Positions 1-7,500 of a stretch of 10,208 nucleotides of DNA are shown here, in pieces; positions within the stretch are counted from its first letter, which is position 1, and each line of letters starts with the position of its first letter. A program made the position numbers and the translations under genes. The DNA lies in assembly GCA_005881495.1 (NCBI GenBank), contig VBHI01000164.1, forward strand, positions 10,618-20,825, in the 5' to 3' direction. The DNA comes from Chloroflexota bacterium. Its GTDB lineage: Bacteria > Chloroflexota > Ktedonobacteria > Ktedonobacterales > Ktedonobacteraceae. Under the pieces are notes generated by a model. The model did no database searches. It had not been told where the DNA came from and saw nothing but the letters and a program-made list of their open reading frames with translations.

Positions 1-720
1 ACCAATGATATCCGTCGCTCCGTTCCCGCTGTCATTACGCAATTTTACCGGGCGCAGGGAAGTAGTAGTCCCATCAAAGTCACTGTGAACGAGCATGATT
101 TGCGACTACGCGATGTGCAGTTATTCGAGTATAGCGTAATACCCACCATCGTTCTGCTGCTCACCATTAGTGGACTCATTAACGGCGGACTCGCCACTGC
201 CCGCGAGTGGGAGACCCGTACCGTCAAGGAGTTGCTCCTGTCACCTGTAGCCAGGGGGGTCATTATAGCCGGAAAGGTCTTTGCCAGCTTCATCATCACG
301 TTTTGTCTGGGTACATTTGTCCTCTTATTGGGGTATGTCCTGGGCTGGATACATCCAGAAGGCTTCTACTGGTTGAGTACCCTGCTCACGGTAGCCCTGG
401 TCTCTCTCTTCAGTTCAGGGCTTGGTGTTGCTGTTGGAGCAGCGTTACAAAGGATTCAGGTTGTGATTGCTGTCTCCATCAACGTCGCGATCTATCTGTA
501 CTTTCTGGCAGGCGGTATTGGGGTGCTGGCCTTTGAACCGGGCTGGCTTCAGAATATTGCCGCCTTCGTCCCTCTCACCTATGGGAGACACGCGATGGAG
601 ATGGCTATATTCTATAGTTCGTCCGACCAATTTGCCCTCGATATGGCGATACTCGCGCTCTCGGCCTTAGCCGCCGTAGTCTTAGGCACTGTATCAATGC
701 GCCGGGGCATTGCAAGTTAG
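1..720 (+). CDS. ABC-2 type transporter permease, C-terminal part (5' end outside window)
   Basis: The frame is open from base 1 to the TAG at 718-720, giving 239 residues; the true start lies to the left. The protein is hydrophobic, with about five or six membrane segments (the first around residues 45-65, the last near residues 215-233). After the first segment comes the motif AREWETRTVKELLLSP followed by VARG and GK. This closely matches the cytoplasmic coupling stretch of ABC-2 exporter permeases (typically ARExExGTxExLLxSP). A conserved PLTYGRHAME stretch precedes the last segment, as in the ABC2_membrane family. The family forms the membrane part of exporters of drugs, lipids or polysaccharides, powered by a separate ATPase normally encoded next to it; here that gene would lie off the left edge. 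The substrate cannot be told. The gene ends 1 bp from the convergent kinase gene, with no terminator hairpin visible between them. Confidence 0.88.
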   Translation, partial: TNDIRRSVPAVITQFYRAQGSSSPIKVTVNEHDLRLRDVQLFEYSVIPTIVLLLTISGLINGGLATAREWETRTVKELLLSPVARGVIIAGKVFASFIITFCLGTFVLLLGYVLGWIHPEGFYWLSTLLTVALVSLFSSGLGVAVGAALQRIQVVIAVSINVAIYLYFLAGGIGVLAFEPGWLQNIAAFVPLTYGRHAMEMAIFYSSSDQFALDMAILALSALAAVVLGTVSMRRGIAS

Positions 721-721
721 T

Positions 722-2482
722 TTAGTTCATCAATCCCCAGGGTTTGGCGCGGCGGCGGGCTTTCTGCGCCTCCTGGGAGTTGCCTAGTATTTCATAGACA
801 TCCGCCTTCAACGACCAGGCGCGGCTGTAGCTGCGATCCATCTCTGTCGCTTCATTCAGCGCTTCCAACGCTGCCTTATTATGCCCCAGGCGAATCAGGG
901 CCTCTGCCTTGTTACACCATGCTACCGCGCTTCTTGGATTCACCAGTAGCGCGTGGGTATAGGCATCGACAGCGCCGGAGAAAGCGTGCAGGCAGGAGCG
1001 TGCATTCCCAATGCCGTTCCACGCCTGGAAACTCTCGCGATCATACACCAGTGCCTGTTCATAAGAGGAGAGGGCTTCTTCAGGCATATTCATATCAAGC
1101 TGCGCGTCGGCTTTGCCATTCCATGCCGGCACATAGTGCGGATCAATCGACAATGCCCGCTCGAAATGCACGAGGGCCTGCTGGTACCGTTCCAAACGAT
1201 TTAATACCAGACCCGCGCTAACCCATGCGATTGCATTGCTGGGGTCAATCTCGGTCGCCCTTTGATAAGCCTCCAACGCCTTTTTATAGTTGCCCTGGTT
1301 GTAATGTGTTGTCCCCTTGCCATTCCAGGCATAGAAATTGCGTGGATCCATGCGCAGAGCTTCTTCATATGCCTGTAATGCTTGAGAATATCGTTGCTGC
1401 TTTCTCAGCTCATCACCCTCAAGGCATTTCTCACGCACGGTGCTTGTGTTTACCTGTGCACTTACCCCTGACTGCCCATCGACCATACGTTCTGTTGCAT
1501 AGTTCTTTCCTCCCACTTGAACAACAGGTAACGCGGTGTTTGAGGTACCGCGTGCGGAGGGTAAATTCACAGGATTGGCTGGAGGCGTTATATGTACCCT
1601 GGTGCCAGGAAGGCATGCCAGGTCGAAAGCCTGCATAAACTCCAACATACTAGCGTATCGCTTTTCTGGGCGAGACGCCAGAGCGCGTAATACTACTTTG
1701 TCCAGAGCTGGAGGCAGGTCGGAGTTTAATTGAGAAGGGAGTAGAATACCGCCTCCCTGCGAATCGAGTGGATGATAGCCTGTCAGCATCTCGTACAACA
1801 CGACCGCGCAGCCATATTGATCGCTGCGTGGATCGACAATGCCGCTTGTCTGTTCAGGCGCCATGTAGCCCACCGTCCCGCGCACGGTAATCGTCTTTCC
1901 TACCCGCGCGCCAGGCTCCAGGGAGCGGGCAATACCAAAATCCGTGATCACCAGGCGATTATCTTCTGGATGAATCAGGATGTTCTCCGGTTTTATATCG
2001 CGGTGGATGACCGGACGAGGCCGCGTGTGCGCGTAGTGGAGAGCGTTGACAAGCTGGTGAAAGTTATTCATTGTCTCAGAAGCGGGCAGAGGACCACCTG
2101 CTTTTGCGAGCCGTGTGCGCAGAGAGCCGGCGGTGTAGAGAGGCATTATCAGGTAGACACTGGGACCATCCTTGCCATAATCAAGCACGGGCGCGATGTT
2201 GGAATGGTCAAGCGCCGCGGCAATACGCGCTTCGCGCAGAAAATGCTCGTGTTCGGTTTGCGTCGTTTTACTGGGCAGCAAAACCTTAATCGCGATGCGA
2301 CGAGAAAGATTCTGATCGACCCCGTGAAAGACCGCCGCGTAGCCGCCTTTACTAATCAGGGCATGTATATTGTAGCGACCAGCCAGTGCAGTGTTCAATA
2401 AAGGTAGCGCACACGCCCGACAAAATAGATCGCTGTCCCGATTCTCATAGCCGCAGTCAATCTGATCGGCGCAGCGTTTCAA
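722..2482 (-). CDS. Zinc-ribbon Ser/Thr protein kinase with C-terminal TPR repeats
   Basis: Hanks-type protein kinase, 586 residues from the chosen start. In order: a Cys4 zinc-ribbon-like motif (C4, C10, C21, C24; spacing C-x5-C-x10-C-x2-C); a kinase domain at about residues 36-290; a linker rich in Pro, Ser, Thr and Val; then seven 34-residue TPR units (about 353-586), most ending in AW. The catalytic set is complete: glycine-rich loop ISKGGYAAV (43-51), IAIK with Lys66, HRDIKPEN (Asp162), DFG (181-183), APE (208-210). It should therefore phosphorylate Ser/Thr of partners held by the TPR array. No transmembrane segment is visible, unlike PknB-type receptor kinases, so it is probably cytoplasmic. 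The frame stays open to 2674, but TTG at 2480-2482 is preferred because AAGAGGAG lies 8 nt upstream and the zinc ribbon then starts just as in the neighbouring gene. The upstream 64 codons have no recognisable domain. The substrate is unknown. Confidence 0.87.
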   Translation of the reverse strand: MKRCADQIDCGYENRDSDLFCRACALPLLNTALAGRYNIHALISKGGYAAVFHGVDQNLSRRIAIKVLLPSKTTQTEHEHFLREARIAAALDHSNIAPVLDYGKDGPSVYLIMPLYTAGSLRTRLAKAGGPLPASETMNNFHQLVNALHYAHTRPRPVIHRDIKPENILIHPEDNRLVITDFGIARSLEPGARVGKTITVRGTVGYMAPEQTSGIVDPRSDQYGCAVVLYEMLTGYHPLDSQGGGILLPSQLNSDLPPALDKVVLRALASRPEKRYASMLEFMQAFDLACLPGTRVHITPPANPVNLPSARGTSNTALPVVQVGGKNYATERMVDGQSGVSAQVNTSTVREKCLEGDELRKQQRYSQALQAYEEALRMDPRNFYAWNGKGTTHYNQGNYKKALEAYQRATEIDPSNAIAWVSAGLVLNRLERYQQALVHFERALSIDPHYVPAWNGKADAQLDMNMPEEALSSYEQALVYDRESFQAWNGIGNARSCLHAFSGAVDAYTHALLVNPRSAVAWCNKAEALIRLGHNKAALEALNEATEMDRSYSRAWSLKADVYEILGNSQEAQKARRRAKPWGLMN

Positions 2483-2490
2483 TATGCTAA

Positions 2491-2498
2491 CTCCTCTT
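2491..2498 (-). promoter_or_regulatory. Strong ribosome binding site fixing the kinase start
   Basis: On the minus strand this reads AAGAGGAG, a near-perfect Shine-Dalgarno sequence, 8 nt before TTG at 2482. The ATGs further upstream in the same frame (codons starting at 2551 and 2533) have no comparable site. This decides the start at TTG 2482, although upstream starts cannot be excluded. Confidence 0.7.
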
Positions 2499-2577
2499 TT
2501 ATTGTCCTCTACGAACTGTAAGGACTCGATCATGCTGTTTGACTTATTCATCTGGAGAGCGGAAAATCCACCGAGGG

Positions 2578-2668
2578 CCGATACATCGGCGCTGGGCGCG
2601 ATACATCGGCCACGACGGATGACCGGATTATTTTGATAAAAGTCAGTATCACTTCCCCGATGTATCGC
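2578..2668. repeat. Three copies of a 12-bp near-palindrome between the two kinase-family genes
   Basis: Copies are CCGATACATCGG (2578-2589), GCGATACATCGG (2598-2609) and, in opposite orientation, CCGATGTATCGC (2657-2668). Each has half-sites CGAT and ATCG around a 2-bp centre. Copies 1 and 2 start exactly 20 bp apart, about two helical turns. Copies 2 and 3 extend to a 14-bp perfect inverted pair (2596-2609 with 2657-2670). All three lie in the 192-bp stretch upstream of the kinase start at 2482. They look like binding sites for a dimeric regulator, which is inference; a hairpin in the mRNA formed by copies 2 and 3 is an alternative. Confidence 0.5.
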
Positions 2669-2674
2669 GCACAA

Positions 2675-4180
2675 TCATGCCCCTGCACGACTGGCTTGCG
2701 CTTCTAACGTTTGGGCCCACTCGTGACAGGAGCGCGCCTCCTGCCCCCTGCCCAGCTTATCCAGCACAACCGCCTTGTTATACCAGGCATCAGGCTCCTC
2801 AGGCGCAAATGAAGTGGCCTGATCTAACGCCGCCAGCGCCTCATCCAGGCGATTGAGAGCAAAAAGGGCCAATCCCTTGTTGTTCCAGGCTGCTATATAA
2901 TGTACGTCTACGGCCAGCGCCCGATCAAATGCAGCCAGTGCCTCTTCATGCCGCCCTAACTCGTGCAGCAGGCTGCCCTTGTTATACCACGCGGAAAGCA
3001 ATCCCTCATCGTAATCAAGTGCATGATCATACGATTCGAGCGCCTCTTCAAATATCCGCAATGCCGCCAGGACGTTACCTCGATTATACCATGCTCCCGC
3101 TAGTGTTGGGTCAAGTGCAAGCGCTTTGTCGTAAACTACTAAAGCCTCAGCAAATCGCCGCATATCCCGCAAATCGTTTGCTTGATCAAACCAGGCCGTT
3201 GCGTTTTGTGGATCAAGCTGTGTCGCCCGCTCGTGCATAGAGAATGCTTCGTCCGGTCTCTTCAAATGGCGGAGAATATTCCCTTTCGTATCCCACAGCG
3301 CCGCGTTGCTGGACTCTAATTCCAGGGCGCGGTCAATAGCAATCAGGGCATCAGCGTAATGTTGGATGCTATACAGTGTATCGCTCATCGCCTGCCAGAT
3401 CACACCCTGTTGGGGATCGAGCACCAGTGCCCGGTCAAATGCCAGCAGAGCCTCTTCTGTCCGACCTTGCTCAGCCAGCGTCATCCCCTTTCCACTCCAG
3501 GCAAAGGCATAGTTTGGGTCGTATGCTAATGCCTGCTCATAGCAATACATCTCTTCATCATTGCGCTGCAATTCGTGTAATACGTTCGCCCGGGAATTCC
3601 ATAAATCGGGATCATTTGGGTAGAGTGAGAGTGCATGGTCATAAGCCAGCAGAGCCTCCTCTGCACGCCCCAGGTGCAGCAATGTTGCTCCCTTTCCACT
3701 CCATGCCTCCACCGACAACTCATCCTCTGTCGTAGCCACCTCATACGCGCTCAGGGCCTCAACATAGTGTGCTAGCTCATAAAGGTGGTTTCCAATTGCC
3801 AGCCAGTTGTAGGGGCCCAACTCTGACTTTACCAGGAAAGCTACAGGCCCATCTTGCCCATAGTCCGTCACATAGATACTGCCGGGTTCCTGCATCTGAC
3901 TGGATAGTGAGATTGCCAGTTCCGCGTCCTGTAAAAACGTTTCTCGCTCTACTACAGTGGACTGCCGCGGACGTAGTACACGTAATATGACGCCGTGGCC
4001 TCTGCGACGGTCTATGGCCTCTAAAGCCACCGTGGTGCGTTCCCTGCCGATTAATCTCAGTATTTCATAGCGACCCTGTACCAGCGCTCCCTGTAACGGG
4101 ATCCCGCACTGTGCGCAAAAGCGCGCAATCTCTCGATTTTCAAAGTTGCAATCCTCGGCATCCAAACACAACATCCCCAT
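2675..4180 (-). CDS. Zinc-ribbon protein with degenerate kinase N-lobe and eleven TPR repeats
   Basis: 501 residues. The N-terminus has the same Cys4 ribbon as the downstream kinase (C5, C11, C22, C25; C-x5-C-x10-C-x2-C). Residues about 37-122 align by eye with the kinase N-lobe of the neighbour: GRYEILRLIG matches GRYNIHALIS, and VTDYGQDGPVAFLV matches VLDYGKDGPSVYLI. The glycine loop is lost (LIGRERTTVAL), the ATP-binding Lys is replaced by Arg68 (VILRVLRP), and the protein passes from the hinge straight into TPRs, with no HRD, DFG or APE. It therefore cannot be a protein kinase. Residues about 126-498 form eleven TPR units of 34 residues, nearly all ending in W, a protein-binding superhelix. 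The start ATG at 4178-4180 has GGGAG 11 nt upstream; a second ATG two codons later is possible. It is transcribed first in a likely two-gene unit with the active kinase. Likely role, inferred: scaffold or pseudokinase partner. No membrane segment or signal peptide is seen. Confidence 0.85.
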   Translation of the reverse strand: MGMLCLDAEDCNFENREIARFCAQCGIPLQGALVQGRYEILRLIGRERTTVALEAIDRRRGHGVILRVLRPRQSTVVERETFLQDAELAISLSSQMQEPGSIYVTDYGQDGPVAFLVKSELGPYNWLAIGNHLYELAHYVEALSAYEVATTEDELSVEAWSGKGATLLHLGRAEEALLAYDHALSLYPNDPDLWNSRANVLHELQRNDEEMYCYEQALAYDPNYAFAWSGKGMTLAEQGRTEEALLAFDRALVLDPQQGVIWQAMSDTLYSIQHYADALIAIDRALELESSNAALWDTKGNILRHLKRPDEAFSMHERATQLDPQNATAWFDQANDLRDMRRFAEALVVYDKALALDPTLAGAWYNRGNVLAALRIFEEALESYDHALDYDEGLLSAWYNKGSLLHELGRHEEALAAFDRALAVDVHYIAAWNNKGLALFALNRLDEALAALDQATSFAPEEPDAWYNKAVVLDKLGRGQEARSCHEWAQTLEAQASRAGA

Positions 4181-4271
4181 GGGCGTCTTTTCTCCCTTTT
4201 TCCCTGTATCTACATCATGGTCGTCTAGTAGGCCTATCCAATCTGCAGCTTTCCTCGCCCCACCCTCCTCT

Positions 4272-4301
4272 ACTGTAGCGAAAACAGCGATGCTTTGTCA
4301 A
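4272..4301 (-). promoter_or_regulatory. Probable sigma-70 type promoter for the TPR/kinase unit
   Basis: On the minus strand there is a perfect -35 box TTGACA (4301 to 4296), an 18-bp spacer, and TACAGT (4277 to 4272) as a 4-of-6 match to the -10 consensus. This would start transcription near 4265, leaving a leader of about 85 nt before the ATG at 4180. It is a sequence match only. Confidence 0.5.
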
Positions 4302-4324
4302 TACAAACGTACATTTGATCTAAG

Positions 4325-4338
4325 ATGTTATATAACAT
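4325..4338. repeat. 14-bp perfect palindrome, possible operator
   Basis: ATGTTATATAACAT equals its own reverse complement; the symmetry ends at the flanking bases (G on both sides). It lies about 24 bp upstream of the -35 box of the minus-strand promoter and about 90 bp upstream of the aconitase promoter. The position suits a dimeric regulator of one or both divergent units, but AT-rich palindromes of this length also arise by chance. Confidence 0.4.
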
Positions 4339-4402
4339 GTATTGTGTAGCACCTTTTTTGTCTTGTAGCAATATCATGCTGAGAAATGTAGCAAGGCAAG
4401 AC

Positions 4403-4441
4403 TTCTCTGTTTCTCTGTTCCATCCTTGCCGCTTCTCTGTT
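4403..4441. repeat. Triplicate TTCTCTGTT repeat at the aconitase promoter
   Basis: The same 9 bases occur at 4403-4411, 4411-4419 and 4433-4441. The first two overlap by one base, and the third falls in the spacer between the -35 and -10 boxes of the proposed aconitase promoter. Direct repeats placed like this can be activator or repressor sites. No known regulator was recognised from the motif. Confidence 0.45.
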
Positions 4442-4455
4442 GTGTCACATATAAT
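4426..4455 (+). promoter_or_regulatory. Probable sigma-70 type promoter for aconitase
   Basis: A consensus -10 box TATAAT (4450-4455) follows TTGCCG (4426-4431, 4 of 6 match to the -35 consensus) at an 18-bp spacing. Transcription would begin near 4462, giving a leader of about 100 nt to the ATG at 4562. The -10 box is the strong element; the -35 assignment is weaker. Confidence 0.55.
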
Positions 4456-4549
4456 AAAAGTAAAGAGATTCTTTGCTTAGGTTTGTGAACCTGGCATCCA
4501 CAAGTCAGTCATGCCTGGTCCCCACCTAAAGAACAACACTACGACACTT

Positions 4550-4554
4550 AAGGA
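4550..4554 (+). promoter_or_regulatory. Ribosome binding site fixing the aconitase start
   Basis: AAGGA lies 7 nt before ATG 4562. The in-frame ATG at 4511, 17 codons upstream, has no Shine-Dalgarno sequence before it, and those codons (polar, Asn/Thr-rich) do not resemble the AcnA N-terminus. The start at 4562 is therefore preferred. Confidence 0.7.
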
Positions 4555-4561
4555 TAATTCT

Positions 4562-7500
4562 ATGACTGCAAACAAAGACTTATTTGGCGCGCGTACAACA
4601 TTACAAGGCGTTTCCCGAAAAATCACGTATTTTCACCTGGATGCGCTGACGCAGCGAGGCGTGAAAGGTATTGACCGGCTGCCTTTCACGGTCAAAATCA
4701 TCTTAGAGAATGCCCTGCGCTACGCAGGAGGAGAGCTGGTTACCGAGGATGATGTCCTCTCCCTGGCACGCTGGGAGCCTGGTCAGGCCTCAAAGTTAGA
4801 AGCAGAGTACCCGTATCTTCCTGCTCGTGTCCTATTGCAAGATTTTACTGGAGTACCCGCCGTCGCGGACCTCGCAGCCATGCGTTCCGCTGTTGCTCGC
4901 ATGCATGGTGACCCGCAGAAGGTCAACCCCCTTGTTCCCGCCGACCTGGTGATCGACCACTCAGTCCAGGTGGACATGTTCGGTTCAACCCTGGCCTTTG
5001 CGCGAAATGTAGAGCGCGAGTACGAGCGCAACAGCGAGCGTTACGCCTTGCTGCGCTGGGGACAACAGGCCTTCAGCAATTTTCGTGTTGTGCCTCCAGG
5101 GACGGGTATCGTCCACCAGGTGAATCTTGAGTATCTTGCTTCTGTTGTCATGACGAAAGACGAGGATGGCGAGACAATCGCTTACCCTGATACACTCGTC
5201 GGTACAGATTCCCATACGACCATGATCAACGGCCTGGGTGTTCTTGGCTGGGGTGTCGGTGGCATCGAGGCAGAAGCCGTGCTCCTGGGCCAGCCTCTCT
5301 ATTTGCTCACGCCTGAAGTGATCGGCATGCGCCTGGTTGGTGCGCTGCCGGAGGGTTCAACTGCTACCGACCTGGTGCTCACTGTGACGCAGATTCTGCG
5401 CAAGCGCGGCGTTGTTGGCAAGTTTGTTGAGTTTACGGGCCCCGGCCTCAGCCAGTTGCCGCTCGCCGACCGTGCCACTATCGCCAATATGTCCCCGGAA
5501 TTTGGCGCTACCTCTACGTTCTTCCCTGTTGATTCCGAGACGCTCCGCTATCTACGCAATACGGGACGTGAAGCGGAACTGGTGGATCTTGTCGAGCGCT
5601 ATACCAGGGCACAGGGACTCTTCCGCACGGACGATGCGCCTGAACCGTACTTCGATGACCTGCTCGAACTGGACCTCGGAACCATCGAACCCAGCCTGGC
5701 TGGCCCACGTCGTCCCCAGGACCGTGTCTCTATGCGCAACCTTGGACAGGTGTTTCGCGCCGCCTTTGCTGATCGTTTTAAGAAGCAAGAGAACAATGAG
5801 ACAGAGAACGCCCTTAATCGCCTTGGCTATGAGGGCGGTAGCAGCGATCCAGACCCGGTTGTCCAGAAAGAAGACCAGGATAAAATGGGGTCAAAAAGCG
5901 CGAACGGACAGAACGGCCATGAGCATGATGTTCTCGTATCTATGACTGGTATGGAGACACATATGACCGACGGTTCTGTTGCCATAGCCGCCATTACCAG
6001 TTGTACAAATACCTCTAACCCCTCCGTGATGATCGCCGCCGGCCTGGTTGCCAAGCACGCTGTAGAGCGTGGCTTATCCGTCAAACCAACCGTCAAGACC
6101 AGCCTTGCTCCTGGTTCGCGCGCCGTCATGGACTATCTTACGAATGCTGACCTGGTGCCATACCTGGAGGCGTTGCGCTTCCACCTGGTCGGCTTCGGCT
6201 GCACCACCTGTATTGCCGAGGGAACGCCAGTATTGCTTGCCAACGGCACCGCACGACGCATCGAGCAGATGGCGAGCACTGGAGGAGTCGCACTGCTCGC
6301 TCCCACTGCAGACGGCAGGCTGGGCACAGCGACGCAGGCCGAGATGATGGTTCAGGGCGAGCGCGAGTGCGTCTCACTCGTCCTGCAAGACGGGCGCACG
6401 TTGGTCTGCACCTCGGACCATGAGATCCTCTGTACGGACGGGCGCTGGGTGCGCGCCGACCAGCTCATATTGGGCCAGGATCGCGTTGTGGTTGGCCTTG
6501 AGGCTCCGTTGGACGAGCCTAGTGACGACGAAGCCGGTTACGCACTGCATGTGGGCAACCTGACATTCACGATAGACACGTCGTATGAACGCCTGCGCAC
6601 ACTGGCGTTCGCGCGCCTGCTCGGACATCTGCTTAGCGACGGCTCGATCAGCCTCCTGGGGCAGGGCCGGATGCACGTTGGGCAGGCCATGGATCGCGAG
6701 GCGGTTCTCGACGACGTTGAGCTGCTTACCGGCTATCGTCCTGCGGCAACGCGCTACGACCAGAGGAAGTGGACCATCGTGCTGCCGAAGCCGCTCACGG
6801 ACGCCATCAGCACGTTGCCCGGTGTGCGCACAGGGCGGCGCATTCAGCAGGCGCCGACGCTCCCGGCATTCGTATTAGATGAACAGTGTCCTGTCACAGT
6901 GGTGCGCGAGTTCCTGGGCGGGCTCTTCGGGGCGGACGGGCACGCACCTGGCTTGCACCGTTGGGGTGAGTGCGAGGAGGAGGCAACGCTAGAGCCGCCT
7001 TCCTATTCCCAAAGCACCATACCAGAGCATGTGGAGGCTCTCAAGCAAGTGATGGACTACGTGACCCGTCTGCTGGCGCGCTGTGGGGTGAAGACCAATG
7101 GAGCCAACGTCTACGAGTATCCCACGCGCCGCGCAACTTCCTCGTACCCGGCAGCACAGGACGGTATCCCTCGCGTGGAGGTACGCTTGGAGCTTCCAGA
7201 CGGCCTCTCGTTCGTAGAGCGCGTGGGATTCCGCTATTGTATGGACAAGGCCCTGCGAGCCAGCGCGGCGGCGGTGTACTGGCGTTTGGTGGACCAGATT
7301 CATCAGCAACGCCTGTGGATGTCGGCCCGTCTGGAGGAGTTGCACCAGGCAGACTACGAGCTATCGTTCTCCCGTGCGCGCAGGATAGCGGCGGTGGAGC
7401 TGATGGAGCGCGAGGCAGTAATCTCCACTCACTACGCACTATTGGAGGGCCACGACCGCTTTTCGCGGCTGCCACAACCGACAGCACGCAAGTTCCAGCC

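Larger units (their letters stand above)
4181..4561. other. Divergent control region between the TPR/kinase unit and aconitase
   Basis: This 381-bp stretch holds no convincing gene. It is AT-rich in the middle and contains a minus-strand promoter (4272-4301), a 14-bp palindrome (4325-4338), three TTCTCTGTT repeats (4403-4441) and a plus-strand promoter (4426-4455). The aconitase leader of about 100 nt has only one small hairpin (AGGTT/AACCT, 4479-4492). No riboswitch fold was recognised in it. Confidence 0.6.

Noticed and set aside
1772..2401. Long open frame (209 codons) on the plus strand opposite the kinase domain
   Set aside because: It lies wholly antisense to a clear kinase with all catalytic motifs. 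Its translation has no recognisable domain and no ribosome binding site was found.
2675..2677. TGA read as selenocysteine or programmed readthrough joining the two minus-strand genes
   Set aside because: No convincing downstream hairpin typical of a bacterial SECIS was seen, no catalytic motif surrounds the codon, and the second gene has its own strong ribosome binding site. Kept only as a low-interest frame observation.
4511..4561. Aconitase starting at ATG 4511, with 17 extra codons
   Set aside because: There is no ribosome binding site before it and no family similarity in the extra residues; ATG 4562 has AAGGA at 7 nt.
4456..4561. Riboswitch or iron-responsive-element-like structure in the aconitase leader
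   Set aside because: Only a 5-bp hairpin (4479-4492) and scattered short complementarities were found, with no CAGUGN-type loop or known riboswitch core.
5780..5929. Polar linker in aconitase (residues about 407-456) as a second inserted element
   Set aside because: It lacks splicing or endonuclease motifs and is short and rich in Asn, Asp, Glu and Lys. Longer AcnA proteins, such as the mycobacterial ones of similar total length, also seem to carry extra sequence, so it is more likely a loop.
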